The translations under genes and the position numbers were made by a program. A stretch of 64,000 nucleotides of DNA from positions 558,001-622,000 of the forward strand of contig NCJK01000001.1 of the NCBI GenBank assembly GCA_002282445.1. The letters run 5' to 3'. A model generated the notes under the pieces. That model saw nothing but the letters and a program-made list of their open reading frames with translations, searched no databases and was not told the DNA's origin. Source of the stretch: Burkholderiales bacterium 39-55-53 (GTDB lineage Bacteria; Pseudomonadota; Gammaproteobacteria; Burkholderiales; Burkholderiaceae_C). How positions within the stretch are numbered: the first letter of the stretch is position 1; each line of letters starts with the position of its first letter. Positions 1-9,537 of this stretch are shown one piece after another.

Positions 1-757
1 GGTCGCCACGGCACACGGGGTACCACGAGTGTGCGCCACTCGCCCCCACTTGCGCCAAGGCTTGGGGCACGGGCAGCTTGGCATCGAGCCACTCGATATC
101 AGAGCGGTGCACCATGATGGAGGTGAGCGGACGCTCGTCGAGGTTGAACACGTTTTGCACCATTTGGTGTTCGTGCTGTTCAATCAAACCCGCATCCACA
201 CCTTCGACCAAGCTGGCTGAAATTTCTTCTTCCGTCACCGTGCGTGCGCCGCGCACATCCACACGCAGCAGCTTCAAGATGGCGCTGGTGCTGGCGGACA
301 ACAAATGCACAAAAGGCTTGGCCAAGGTGGCCAAGGCCAACATCATGGGTGCGGCCACACGCGCCACGGATTCTGGAAACAACTGGCCAATGCGCTTGGG
401 CACCAGTTCGCCAAACAAGATGGTGCTGAAAGTAATGATGGTCACCACAAACGCAGTGGCCAAACCAGCAGCCCAGTTCTCGGGCACGCCTTGGGCTAAC
501 AACCAATACGAAAAGTCGTCACTGAACGCCGCCTCACCCACGATGCCGTTGAGCACGCCGATGGACGTGATGCCAATTTGCACGGTGGACAAAAACTGTG
601 TGGGCTGCTCCATCAGGCGCAACGCGGCGTGCGCACCGGTATCGCCCGTTTCGGCCAAAGCTGCCAAACGCGCTTTGCGGCTGGACGACAGCGCCATTTC
701 GGACATGGCAAACACGCCGTTGAGCAGCGTGAGAAAAACGATCAGCAGAACATCCAT
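1..757 (-). CDS. CorC/HlyC-type (CNNM, DUF21-CBS) membrane protein, 3' end outside window
   Basis: The reading frame starts at ATG 757 and runs off the window edge, giving 252 codons. The N-terminus begins MDVLLIVFLTLLNGVFAMSE, the first helix of a DUF21 domain, followed by further hydrophobic helices and the conserved region with ELVPKRIG. After about residue 170 the protein turns soluble, with an EEEI/EHEHQMVQNVFNLDER stretch typical of the linker into the CBS pair. Members of this family are linked to magnesium or cobalt efflux and ion homeostasis; the old name hemolysin is misleading. The start lies 28 bases from the divergent apaH start, so the two genes share a promoter region. The C-terminal CorC_HlyC domain cannot be seen. 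Confidence 0.85.
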   Translation of the reverse strand, partial: MDVLLIVFLTLLNGVFAMSEMALSSSRKARLAALAETGDTGAHAALRLMEQPTQFLSTVQIGITSIGVLNGIVGEAAFSDDFSYWLLAQGVPENWAAGLATAFVVTIITFSTILFGELVPKRIGQLFPESVARVAAPMMLALATLAKPFVHLLSASTSAILKLLRVDVRGARTVTEEEISASLVEGVDAGLIEQHEHQMVQNVFNLDERPLTSIMVHRSDIEWLDAKLPVPQALAQVGASGAHSWYPVCRGD

Positions 758-785
758 TGAGAATTTAATTAGTGACAATCAACAC

Positions 786-1643
786 ATGGCACTTTACTTG
801 ATTGGCGACGTGCAAGGCTGCGACGAAGCCTTGGAACGTTTGTTAACGCACATCGCGTTCTCCCCCAGCCGTGACACGCTGTATTTGTTGGGCGACTTGG
901 TCAACCGTGGCCCCAACAACGCAGGCGTGCTGCGCCTCTTGATGGCCCTCGGGGCAAGTGCGCAATGCCTGCTGGGCAACCACGATTTGCATTTGCTGGC
1001 CGTGTCGCAAGGCGTGCGCCAACCCAACAAGCAAGACACCACCCAAGACATCTTGACCGCCCCCGACAGCGCCGAGCTGCTGCACTGGCTGCGCCACCAA
1101 CACATGGCTTTGCAAGTGGGCCAAGTGCTGATGGTGCACGCGGGCGTGCTGCCGCAATGGACCGCACAGCAAACCCTAGCGCTGGCTGGCGAAGTAGAAG
1201 CCGTGCTGCGCAGCGACGACTGGGTGCACTTCATGCCTCAGATGTATGGCGGCATGCCCAATGTGTGGCGTGATGACCTAGAGGGCGCAGACCGCTTGCG
1301 CGTGATCGTCAACGCCCTCACCCGCTTGCGCTTTTGCGATGCACAGGGCGCGATGGATTTCAGCGTGAAAGAAAGCGCAGACAAAGCCCCCGCCCACTTG
1401 ATGCCGTGGTTTGATGTGCCGGGCCGACTGACGGCCGATGTGCGCATGGCCTTTGGCCATTGGTCTACCGTGCAGATTGCAGACCGCCCTGATGTGGTGT
1501 GCCTAGACGATGGGTGTGTGTGGGGTGGGTGCTTGAGTGCGGCGAAGCTAACAACCAAAGACACGCGGTTGACCGTGAACGAGGCGCCTGTGTGGGAGCG
1601 GGTCAGCGTGAAGTGCCCGCAGACATTGGACCCGTTAGCCTAG
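786..1643 (+). CDS. apaH: Symmetrical bis(5'-nucleosyl)-tetraphosphatase ApaH
   Basis: This cytosolic metallophosphatase hydrolyses Ap4A to two ADP. The 285-residue length is normal for the family. The calcineurin-type metal motifs are all present near the N-terminus: GDVQGC (residues 7-12), GDLVNRGP (36-43) and GNHD (64-67). The start at 786 was chosen because MALYLIGDVQGC is the usual beginning; the open frame extends far upstream only because it lies antisense to the preceding gene. It is divergent from the CorC-like gene and converges on the toxin-antitoxin pair. Confidence 0.95.
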   Translation: MALYLIGDVQGCDEALERLLTHIAFSPSRDTLYLLGDLVNRGPNNAGVLRLLMALGASAQCLLGNHDLHLLAVSQGVRQPNKQDTTQDILTAPDSAELLHWLRHQHMALQVGQVLMVHAGVLPQWTAQQTLALAGEVEAVLRSDDWVHFMPQMYGGMPNVWRDDLEGADRLRVIVNALTRLRFCDAQGAMDFSVKESADKAPAHLMPWFDVPGRLTADVRMAFGHWSTVQIADRPDVVCLDDGCVWGGCLSAAKLTTKDTRLTVNEAPVWERVSVKCPQTLDPLA

Positions 1644-1677
1644 CCAAGCGTGGAAGAGTCGCCAGCGGGCGACAACT

Positions 1678-1965
1678 TTATGCGGTCGTCAATGGCTCCA
1701 TACGCACCACGGCACGCGCTCCCACAGCACTGGCAAAACGTTGGACTGTTCGCATAGATGGCGTGCCCCTGCCGCTTTCGATGCGTGCCACCACGCTTTG
1801 GGTTGTGCCCATGAGTGCGGCCACATCGCCTTGCGTCAGGCCCGCTTGCGTGCGTGCTGCAATCAGTTCACGGGCCAGCTCAAACTCGGGCGTTTGTGCG
1901 TCATAGGCTTGGCGAACGGCAGGGTTGGCCAGCAGTTCGGCTTTCACGTCTTTCAGGCTTTTCAT
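1678..1965 (-). CDS. HigA-type antitoxin, XRE helix-turn-helix
   Basis: A 95-residue protein with an XRE-type helix-turn-helix from about residue 42 to the end (QAGLTQGDVAALMGTTQSVV, then an IESGRGTPS helix). It starts within the last codons of the upstream gene (4-base overlap), which is the usual coupling for a toxin-first module. It is expected to bind the partner toxin and repress the shared promoter. The family is clear; the symbol higA is not given because the pair could equally be called by other RelE/HigB names. Confidence 0.85.
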   Translation of the reverse strand: MKSLKDVKAELLANPAVRQAYDAQTPEFELARELIAARTQAGLTQGDVAALMGTTQSVVARIESGRGTPSMRTVQRFASAVGARAVVRMEPLTTA

Positions 1966-2321
1966 GTCGATTCCTCCAAGCGTTTCAAAGCGGTTTTAAT
2001 GGCCCTTCGTGGTGTGGTCTGCGTCTTTTTTATAAACACATGCAACACCAGCAAAGTGCGCCCCTGCACGGCGGCGTAAACGGCACGGGCAATACCATCA
2101 CGGCCCGTCATGCGCATCTCCCACAGCTTGCTTTCTAGTGGCCGAATGTGCGGCAAGCCCACACGATGCGGCCCCAAATCCACCAGCATTTCACCGATGT
2201 GCAAAAACCGAGCTTGCATATCAGCGGGGATGGTCTGTAATTCATGCGCCGCCAGTGGATGCAGGGCGACAGTCCACTGAGTTTCAAGTATAGCCTTTTT
2301 GCTATGTTTTGGGTTTTTCAT
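1962..2321 (-). CDS. RelE/HigB-superfamily toxin (phage Gp49-like)
   Basis: A 119-residue basic protein. The central KLWEMRMTGRDGIARAVYAA segment and the following VLHVFIKKTQTTPRRAI are the hallmark of the Gp49-like (DUF891) branch of RelE/ParE toxins, presumed ribosome-dependent mRNA endonucleases. The gene precedes and overlaps its XRE antitoxin by 4 bases. The length is near the upper end for the family, and the first about 15 lysine-rich residues may be an over-long start. Activity is inferred from the family only. Confidence 0.85.
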   Translation of the reverse strand: MKNPKHSKKAILETQWTVALHPLAAHELQTIPADMQARFLHIGEMLVDLGPHRVGLPHIRPLESKLWEMRMTGRDGIARAVYAAVQGRTLLVLHVFIKKTQTTPRRAIKTALKRLEEST

Positions 2322-2442
2322 GCAGCTCCCCTAGGTCCCGTTTAGTCCCTCTGGCAGCTTAAGGCGCTCACTTTTCAGCGAGGGCTATCACCAATTCAAA
2401 TCTGTTTGCCCATCTCATGCGCTTTGCTGTAGCCCCTTCGCA

Positions 2443-2473
2443 CCAAAAAAAACGCGCCATTTTTTGGCGCGTT
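2443..2473 (-). terminator. Rho-independent terminator of the rhlE-type helicase gene
   Basis: A 9-bp stem, AACGCGCCA (2451-2459) with TGGCGCGTT (2465-2473), has a 5-base loop. On the minus strand it lies a few bases after the helicase stop codon and is followed by a run of eight T (complement of 2443-2450). The other strand also has a T-rich tail, so it may act in both directions. Confidence 0.85.
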
Positions 2474-2478
2474 TTCTT

Positions 2479-3942
2479 TTAAGTGGTCGACTTGAACAAA
2501 GCCGCCATCACCCGCTTGGGCTTGATGTTGGCCGACTTGCGCAGTGGGTCGGGTGCGGCAGGTGCTGCGGCCTCTGCGCTGCGCACTGGCGCTTCGTAGG
2601 GTTTGTCAAAGAACGGGTCGTTCTTGATGCGCGGTGCGGGCACGTAGCCCACTTCGCGGCTGCGGCGGCTGTCTTGTTCGCGTGGGCGCGAGTCGCGTGA
2701 CAAGGCGCTGTCGCGTGGACGGCTGGAAGACTCTGAACGATCACCACCGCGAGATTCGCGTGAATCATTGCGGGGCTCACGACGCTCACGCGAACGGTCT
2801 TGCTCCACGCTCACGGTTTCCAAGTTGATCTTGGTCTTGAGCAATTTCTCAATGTCGCCCACCAAGCGTTGGTCGCTGCCCGACACAAAGCTGATGGCGT
2901 GGCCCAAAGCACCGGCGCGGCCTGTGCGGCCAATGCGGTGCACATAGTCTTCGGCGTTGAAGGGAATGTCAAAGTTGAACACCGCTGGCACGTCTTTGAT
3001 GTCCAAGCCGCGAGCGGCCACATCGGTACACACCAACAAGTCCACCTCGCCTTGCTTGAAGCCTTCGAGGGCTTTCAGGCGTTCGTCTTGGCTCTTGTCG
3101 CCGTGCAGGGCGCTGGTGCGAAAACCGTCGCGCTCTAGCGAGCGGGCCAAACGGGCGCAGCCGAGTTTGCTGTTGCAAAACACAAAGGCTTGCTTCATGC
3201 CGTTGGCTTTGATGAGGTGGCGCAAGGCGTTGTACTTGTCGTCCACGCTCACGCTGTAAAACTGCTGCGTGATGGTGGCGGCTGTCTCATTAGGGCGCGC
3301 CACTTCGATGGTGACGGGGTTTTGCAAATAGCTGCCAGCCAAGCGTTTGATTTCGGTGGAGAACGTGGCCGAGAACAACAGCGTGGTGCGCTGTTTGGGC
3401 AAGTGGCTCAAGATGCGTTGCAAGTCTGGCAAGAAGCCGATGTCCAACATGCGATCGGCTTCGTCGAGCACCACATATTCCACTTGGTTGAGCACCACGT
3501 TCTTGGCTTCGATGTGGTCTAGCAAACGGCCGGGCGTGGCCACCAAAACTTCGACGCCTTTTTTCAGCTCGATGGTTTGGGGCTTCATGTCCATGCCGCC
3601 AAACACCACGGCGCTGCGCAGGTTGGTGTGCACGGCGTATTGTTTGATTTGCTGGGCCACTTGGTCGGCCAGCTCGCGGGTGGGCAACAGCACCAGTGCG
3701 CGCACGGGGTGGCGTGCGGGCGAGGTAGAGCTGTTTTCGTGTTTGAGCAAACGTTGCAGCAGTGGCAGCGAGAACGCTGCTGTTTTGCCGGTGCCGGTTT
3801 GCGCGGCGCCCATCACGTCTTGGCCGGTCAGAACCACGGGAATGGCCTGGGCTTGGATGGGGGTCATGGATTCGTAGCCCATTTCGGCTACGGCACGTGC
3901 CAGCGCGGGGGCCAGCTGCAAATTGGAAAAAGAGGTCGTCAT
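2479..3942 (-). CDS. rhlE: DEAD-box ATP-dependent RNA helicase, RhlE type
   Basis: A 487-residue helicase that unwinds RNA duplexes with ATP, acting in RNA turnover or ribosome assembly. A Q motif lies at MTPIQAQAIP (about 26-35), Walker A AQTGTGKT at 47-54, then PTRELA, DEAD, SAT and the C-terminal HRIGRTGRAG. Beyond about residue 370 the tail is low-complexity, rich in Arg, Ser and Asp, as in RhlE proteins. I chose MTTSFSNLQLAP as the start; an in-frame ATG seven codons upstream exists but adds atypical residues. A terminator follows directly. Confidence 0.92.
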   Translation of the reverse strand: MTTSFSNLQLAPALARAVAEMGYESMTPIQAQAIPVVLTGQDVMGAAQTGTGKTAAFSLPLLQRLLKHENSSTSPARHPVRALVLLPTRELADQVAQQIKQYAVHTNLRSAVVFGGMDMKPQTIELKKGVEVLVATPGRLLDHIEAKNVVLNQVEYVVLDEADRMLDIGFLPDLQRILSHLPKQRTTLLFSATFSTEIKRLAGSYLQNPVTIEVARPNETAATITQQFYSVSVDDKYNALRHLIKANGMKQAFVFCNSKLGCARLARSLERDGFRTSALHGDKSQDERLKALEGFKQGEVDLLVCTDVAARGLDIKDVPAVFNFDIPFNAEDYVHRIGRTGRAGALGHAISFVSGSDQRLVGDIEKLLKTKINLETVSVEQDRSRERREPRNDSRESRGGDRSESSSRPRDSALSRDSRPREQDSRRSREVGYVPAPRIKNDPFFDKPYEAPVRSAEAAAPAAPDPLRKSANIKPKRVMAALFKSTT

Positions 3943-3979
3943 GTCTGGGGCATATTGTCGCATTGTGGGCGGGTGCGCC

Positions 3980-4813
3980 TTAAATGCGGGTTTTGCCGTG
4001 TTTTTTGAGCTGGGCTGCCAGCTCGCTGAGGGTTTTGTATAACTCGCCTGCCGGTGCGTTCCATTGCTTCACCACCTCACCCTGCGCCTGCACCACCGCC
4101 GTGTCGCCACGGGCGGCTGGGCCGGTCAAGGACTGTGCTGGGCCCATGGCCAGCACGTTGTCTACCGTGCTTTTGAGTAGCGCCTCGGTCAGCGGGCGCA
4201 TCAGCTCGGGCGGCACGCCTGCGCTGTGCCACGCGTCTTGGGCAACGCCTTGCAACACCACGGTGAAGTTGCTGCTGAACACCGCGGCTGCGTGATACAG
4301 CGGTTTGTCTGCACTGGCAATCTCAAAGCAACGACCGCCAATGGCGCTGAGCGCGCTGTGCAGCCAAGCCAGCGCGGGGGCATCGCCCTCTAGCCCGCAG
4401 GGCGTGCCTGCAAACTGGCGCACGCCGGTGTCAGGAGAAGCAAAGTTGAGCACCGGATGTGCGCTAGCCACATGGCAGCCCAAGGCTTGCAAGGGCTGCA
4501 GCACGGCGGCGCTTAAAAAGCCACTGTTATGAAACACGATAGCGCCAGCCAGCTTGGCCCCCTGCGCGTCGGCCAAGGCCTGCGCGGCTGCGCCCACTTG
4601 GGCATCGGGCACGCTGAGCAGCCACACGTCTGCGTTGCGCATGTGGGCCAGCTCGGCCACAGGCTGGCCTGCGCCCACAAACTTGGCCGCTTGCTCGGCG
4701 CTGCTGAAACTGCGCGAATACAGGTCTTGCACCTGCGCTTGGGCCTGCTGATGTAACAAGGCCGCGAGGGTTTGACCCACGCGGCCGCAACCGATGACGT
4801 TGAATTTGGTCAA
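3980..4813 (-). CDS. Rossmann-fold protein with DUF2520 domain
   Basis: A 277-residue protein. The N-terminus carries a dinucleotide-binding glycine motif, GCGRVGQ at residues 8-14, and the first half reads like an NADP-dependent oxidoreductase of the pyrroline-5-carboxylate reductase/6-phosphogluconate dehydrogenase fold. The second half, with SAHPVLNFASP and a helical HAAAVFSSNF segment, matches DUF2520. Its substrate is unknown. It is encoded immediately after dcd (stop and start abut) and is probably cotranscribed with it and the adenine deaminase gene. Confidence 0.75.
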   Translation of the reverse strand: MTKFNVIGCGRVGQTLAALLHQQAQAQVQDLYSRSFSSAEQAAKFVGAGQPVAELAHMRNADVWLLSVPDAQVGAAAQALADAQGAKLAGAIVFHNSGFLSAAVLQPLQALGCHVASAHPVLNFASPDTGVRQFAGTPCGLEGDAPALAWLHSALSAIGGRCFEIASADKPLYHAAAVFSSNFTVVLQGVAQDAWHSAGVPPELMRPLTEALLKSTVDNVLAMGPAQSLTGPAARGDTAVVQAQGEVVKQWNAPAGELYKTLSELAAQLKKHGKTRI

Positions 4814-5389
4814 TTAGGTCTTGGGCAGTGTGACGCCCACTTGGCCTTGGTACTTACCGCCACGGTCTTTGTAGCTGGTTTCGCACACGTCGTCTTTGTC
4901 GCTCTCGAAGAACAACACTTGGGCACAGCCCTCGCCTGCATAAATCTTGGCGGGCAGTGGCGTGGTGTTGGAGAACTCCAAGGTCACATAGCCTTCCCAC
5001 TCGGGCTCGAACGGGGTGACGTTGACGATGATGCCGCAGCGTGCGTAAGTGCTCTTACCCAAACACACGGTCAGCACGTTGCGCGGAATACGGAAGTACT
5101 CCATGGTGCGGGCCAGCGCAAAGCTGTTGGGCGGGATGATGCAGACGTCAGACTCGATGTCCACAAAGCTTTTGGGATCAAAGTTTTTGGGGTCCACCAC
5201 CGTGCTGTAGATGTTGGTGAACACCTTGAACTCGGGCGCGCAACGGATGTCATAGCCGTAGCTGCTGGTGCCGTAGCTGACGATTTTTTCGCCTGCTGCG
5301 TTTTGGCGGATTTGGCCTGGCTCGAAGGGTTCGATCATGCCGTGCTCTTCGGCCATGCGGCGGATCCATTTGTCTGATTTGATACTCAT
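4814..5389 (-). CDS. dcd: dCTP deaminase
   Basis: A 191-residue enzyme that deaminates dCTP to dUTP in pyrimidine deoxynucleotide synthesis. SSYGYDIR near residue 42, the substrate-loop motif [10 protein letters not shown] and the [18 protein letters not shown] region with the catalytic glutamate are all present. [12 protein letters not shown] was chosen as the start because this is the conserved N-terminus; the six codons upstream overlap the end of the preceding gene. It lies 15 bases after the adenine deaminase stop codon in the same direction. Confidence 0.95.
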   Translation of the reverse strand: MSIKSDKWIRRMAEEHGMIEPFEPGQIRQNAAGEKIVSYGTSSYGYDIRCAPEFKVFTNIYSTVVDPKNFDPKSFVDIESDVCIIPPNSFALARTMEYFRIPRNVLTVCLGKSTYARCGIIVNVTPFEPEWEGYVTLEFSNTTPLPAKIYAGEGCAQVLFFESDKDDVCETSYKDRGGKYQGQVGVTLPKT

Positions 5390-5403
5390 GGCGTTATTTT
5401 GCC

Positions 5404-6474
<1,071 letters not shown>

Positions 6475-6485
6475 TCATGCTAACC

Positions 6486-6516
6486 AAAAAAAAGACCACC
6501 CTCGGGTGGTCTTTTG
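6486..6516 (-). terminator. Rho-independent terminator after the tsx-like gene
   Basis: An 11-bp stem AAAGACCACCC / GGGTGGTCTTT with a two-base apex, followed on the minus strand by a run of T. It lies between the end of the Tsx-like gene and the adenine deaminase start, so it separates these transcripts. Confidence 0.88.
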
Positions 6517-6542
6517 AGCTTCGTTCAGAAATGAATTTCTGA

Positions 6543-7403
6543 TTAGAAGTGGTATTCAGCGCGAACCATTGGGGTCTTAGCAAATGCACCTTTACCGGCT
6601 GCACCAGTGTGGTCATTACCAAACTTGTTCTTCCAGTATTGGTATTCAGCACCAACTTTGAATGTTTTTGGCTTGGCACCAATTGCATTGCTGATGTCGT
6701 ACATGACTTGCATGTCAATGTTGGTTTCAGCAGCAGTCTTAGCACCTGATTCGTTGATGCCTTTGGCCGTGATGTAGTTGGCATAACCTGCAAACTCCAA
6801 AGGCACAGAACCCACGCTGAATGGAATAGCCCACGCAGCAGTCAACATTGGATGTGGATCGTAGCTGTAACGGGGTTTGCCAGTGTTGGTGAATGTGCTG
6901 TAGGGTGCGTTGCTTTCCCACAATTGCAACAAGCTCACGTTCAAGAAACCAGCTGGAACGTCCAACATGACTGTTGGGCCGAAAACCAGCATCTGTTTCT
7001 TAGAGTTGTAACCAGCGTCAGTTTTGGTGTTGAAGTCAAAACCAGCAGTCACGCCCAAACCACGGACGCCAGTGGTTTTAAAGGATTTGCCAGTGGCTTT
7101 TTGGAGGTCAACCGTGTTGCGGTAAACCACATAAACTTCACGAGCGCCGTTTTGAGAGTTCTTAAATGCTGGATCTTTGCTGTCAGACATCAACAAGTCG
7201 GCATTGAAGAAATTGCTTCCGTACTTGTAACCACTTGCATGATTCAAACCAATGATGTTTTTCGAAATGTCATTGGCGTTGAAAGGCTCAGCATACTTGT
7301 TGCCATGACGATAGTTAATCGATGTGTCGCTCCAATCAGCGGCTTGTGCGCCAGCAGCCATAGCAGCCAGCAAAACGAGGGCAATATTTTTTTTCATTTT
7401 CAA
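6543..7403 (-). CDS. Tsx-like outer-membrane nucleoside channel
   Basis: A 286-residue precursor. The first about 21 residues are a signal peptide ending in AGAQA before ADWSDTSINYRHG. The mature part is rich in alternating aromatic strands and ends in AEYHF, the C-terminal phenylalanine needed for BAM-dependent insertion. The DTSINYRHG start and the overall size match the nucleoside-specific Tsx channel family (PF03502). Its position directly downstream of the nucleoside ABC transporter supports passive nucleoside entry through the outer membrane. The start could be the first or third codon (both Met-Lys). Confidence 0.82.
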   Translation of the reverse strand: MKMKKNIALVLLAAMAAGAQAADWSDTSINYRHGNKYAEPFNANDISKNIIGLNHASGYKYGSNFFNADLLMSDSKDPAFKNSQNGAREVYVVYRNTVDLQKATGKSFKTTGVRGLGVTAGFDFNTKTDAGYNSKKQMLVFGPTVMLDVPAGFLNVSLLQLWESNAPYSTFTNTGKPRYSYDPHPMLTAAWAIPFSVGSVPLEFAGYANYITAKGINESGAKTAAETNIDMQVMYDISNAIGAKPKTFKVGAEYQYWKNKFGNDHTGAAGKGAFAKTPMVRAEYHF

Positions 7404-7434
7404 GTTTCCTTCAAGGTTAAAAAAACAGGGGGGA

Positions 7435-8577
7435 TTACTTAGCGCCTGGCACTTTGCCTTCCACGCCTTTGACGTAGAAGTTAACGCCGCTCAAGAACTT
7501 GTCGTCGGCGACTTCACCGGCCTTCAACACTTCTTTGCCAGCGTTGTCGACGATGGGGCCTTTCCAAATGGCGAAGCTGCCATCGGTCAAACCTTTTTTC
7601 ACGTCAGCCACTTTGGCTTTGGTGTCAGCTGGCACGTCTTCGGCGATGGAGACGATGTCAATCGCGCCGTCTTTCACACCAGACCATGTGTGGCCGCCGC
7701 CTGTCCACTTGCCTTCCAAGGCTTGGCGGGTGGCGTTGATGTAGTAAGGCGTCCAGTTGATCACGGCAGAAGCCAAGTGAGCTTTGGGGCCGTAGGCTGT
7801 CATGTCAGAGTCCCAACCGAAAGCGCGCTTGCCTTTGTCTTGCGCTGTTTTCAACACAGCTGGAGAGTCAGTATTTTGGAACAACACGTCAGCACCGCCG
7901 TTGATGAGCGATGTCGCAGCTTCGGTTTCTTTTGGTGGGTTGAACCACTCGTTGACCCACACCACTTTGGTCTTGATCTTGGGGTTGATGGATTGAGCGC
8001 CCAAGGTGAAGCTGTTGATGTTGCGAATGACTTCAGGAATTGGGATAGAGGCCACAACACCCAAGGTGTTGGTTTGTGTCATCTTGCCTGCAATCACGCC
8101 AGCCATGTATGCGCCTTCGTAGGTGCGGCTGTCGTAGGTGCGCATGTTGGCAGCTTGTTTGTAGCCAGTGGCGTGCTCGAACTTCACATCAGGCGTGTCG
8201 GCGGCCACTTTGAGCATGGGCTCCATGTAGCCGAAGGTGGTGCCAAACACCAGCTTGTTGCCTTGGCCGACCATGTCGCGAATCACGCGCTCTGCGTCAG
8301 CAGACTCGGGCACGTTCTCGACGAACGATGTGGAGATCTTGTCGCCGAATTCTTTTTCGAGGGCTTTGCGTGCGTTGTCGTGTGCAAACGTCCAGCCGCC
8401 GTCGCCCACAGGGCCAACGTAGGCAAATGCAATTTTCAAGGGCTCGGCCTTGGCTGCAGCGGCGGGCGCATCAGCAGGCTTGGCTTCTTCTTTTTTGCCA
8501 CAGCCCACCAACACGGCGGCAGAGACTGCGGTCAAGGCTGCGGCTTGCAACCAGCGACGTTTGAACAGATTAGTCAT
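7435..8577 (-). CDS. BMP-family nucleoside-binding lipoprotein of an ABC transporter
   Basis: A 380-residue lipoprotein. The lipobox LVGC ends at Cys26 and is followed by a KKEEAKPADAP linker. The body carries the BMP/PnrA signatures VGPVGDGGWTFAHD, GTTFGYM and GWDSDM. In characterised systems such proteins bind purine nucleosides. It is first in order before the Tsx gene and follows the two permease genes and the ATPase gene in the same direction, so it completes an ABC importer. A purine or nucleoside substrate is inferred from this family and from the deaminases and xanthine dehydrogenase around it. Confidence 0.9.
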   Translation of the reverse strand: MTNLFKRRWLQAAALTAVSAAVLVGCGKKEEAKPADAPAAAAKAEPLKIAFAYVGPVGDGGWTFAHDNARKALEKEFGDKISTSFVENVPESADAERVIRDMVGQGNKLVFGTTFGYMEPMLKVAADTPDVKFEHATGYKQAANMRTYDSRTYEGAYMAGVIAGKMTQTNTLGVVASIPIPEVIRNINSFTLGAQSINPKIKTKVVWVNEWFNPPKETEAATSLINGGADVLFQNTDSPAVLKTAQDKGKRAFGWDSDMTAYGPKAHLASAVINWTPYYINATRQALEGKWTGGGHTWSGVKDGAIDIVSIAEDVPADTKAKVADVKKGLTDGSFAIWKGPIVDNAGKEVLKAGEVADDKFLSGVNFYVKGVEGKVPGAK

Positions 8578-8619
8578 GAAAAACCCTTCATAAAGAGAAC
8601 TAAAAAACGGAACAAATTA

Positions 8620-9537
8620 TCAACCAGGGAAAAACGGTTTTCCGATCGAAGCGGGCATGTTTACCCTGAGCCAACGCGGATTTTTAGAGATCAGCGCGAG
8701 CACCACGATGGTGGCCACATACGGCAGCATACTCAAGAACTGGCTGGGCACATCCACGCCCGTGGCCTGTAAATGAAACTGCAGCATCGTGACACCGCCA
8801 AACAGATAAGCACCAAGCAATACACGTGCCGGTCGCCATGTGGCGAAGGTGGTGAGGGCCAAAGCAATCCAGCCCTTGCCAGCAATCATGCCTTCAACCC
8901 AAAGCGGCGTGTATACGACCGAGATGTAAGCACCTGCTAAGCCACACAATGCGCCGCCCACGACCACGGCCAGCAAACGGATGCGGCGCACGGGATAGCC
9001 CAAAGCATGGGCGGATTCGGGCGATTCGCCCACGGCACGCAAAACCAAACCCGAACGTGTTCGGTAGAGGAAATAAATCAAACCTAAAGTAAGCGCAATC
9101 GCACCGTACACCAGTGGGTGGTGCTTGAACAAAGCCGAGCCGAACCAAGGAATGTCCGCCAAAAATGGCACTTCGTATTGAATGCGCTCAGGCAGCTTGG
9201 CCTGCACATAGCTGGTGCCCACAAAGGCCGAGAAGCCGCCGCCAAACAGGCTGAGCGCCAAGCCCGTGGCGTATTGGTTGGTGTTCATCCAAATCACCAG
9301 CACGCCAAACAGCGCAGCCATCAAAGCGCCTGCGCCCATGCCGGCCAAAAAGCCCAGCGTGTCGCTGCCCGTGGTGGCCACGGTGGCAAAGCCTGCAATG
9401 GCGGCGCACAGCATCATGCCTTCTGCGCCTAAGTTGACGATGCCTGCTTTTTCATTAATCAAAAGGCCCAGCGACGCCAGCGCCAAAACAGTGCCCGCGT
9501 TCATGGTGGCGGCCCACAACAGTGCGTAAGTCTCCAT
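8620..9537 (-). CDS. Nucleoside ABC transporter permease (second)
   Basis: A 305-residue inner-membrane protein of the BPD_transp_2 type (NupQ/YufQ-like). It begins METYALLWAATMNAGTVLAL and contains the conserved INEKAGIVNLGAEGMMLCAA segment, then GGGFSAFVGTSY and an AVVVGGALCGLAGAY signature. The start ATG at 9537 shares one base with the stop of the upstream permease (TGATG), a coupled arrangement. It should form the translocation pore together with that permease. Confidence 0.9.
   Translation of the reverse strand: METYALLWAATMNAGTVLALASLGLLINEKAGIVNLGAEGMMLCAAIAGFATVATTGSDTLGFLAGMGAGALMAALFGVLVIWMNTNQYATGLALSLFGGGFSAFVGTSYVQAKLPERIQYEVPFLADIPWFGSALFKHHPLVYGAIALTLGLIYFLYRTRSGLVLRAVGESPESAHALGYPVRRIRLLAVVVGGALCGLAGAYISVVYTPLWVEGMIAGKGWIALALTTFATWRPARVLLGAYLFGGVTMLQFHLQATGVDVPSQFLSMLPYVATIVVLALISKNPRWLRVNMPASIGKPFFPG

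Noticed and set aside
78-785. N-terminal extension of ApaH back to 78
   Set aside because: It is antisense to the CorC-like gene and the ApaH fold begins at 786 with its first metal motif seven residues in.
2322-2442. Possible RNA gene in the gap between the toxin gene and the helicase terminator
   Set aside because: No tRNA-like cloverleaf or promoter was seen; only the helicase terminator next to it is supported.
7324-8772. A 482-codon plus-strand frame antisense to the BMP and Tsx genes
   Set aside because: It crosses the boundary between two real genes and its composition is that of a shadow; no domain is visible.
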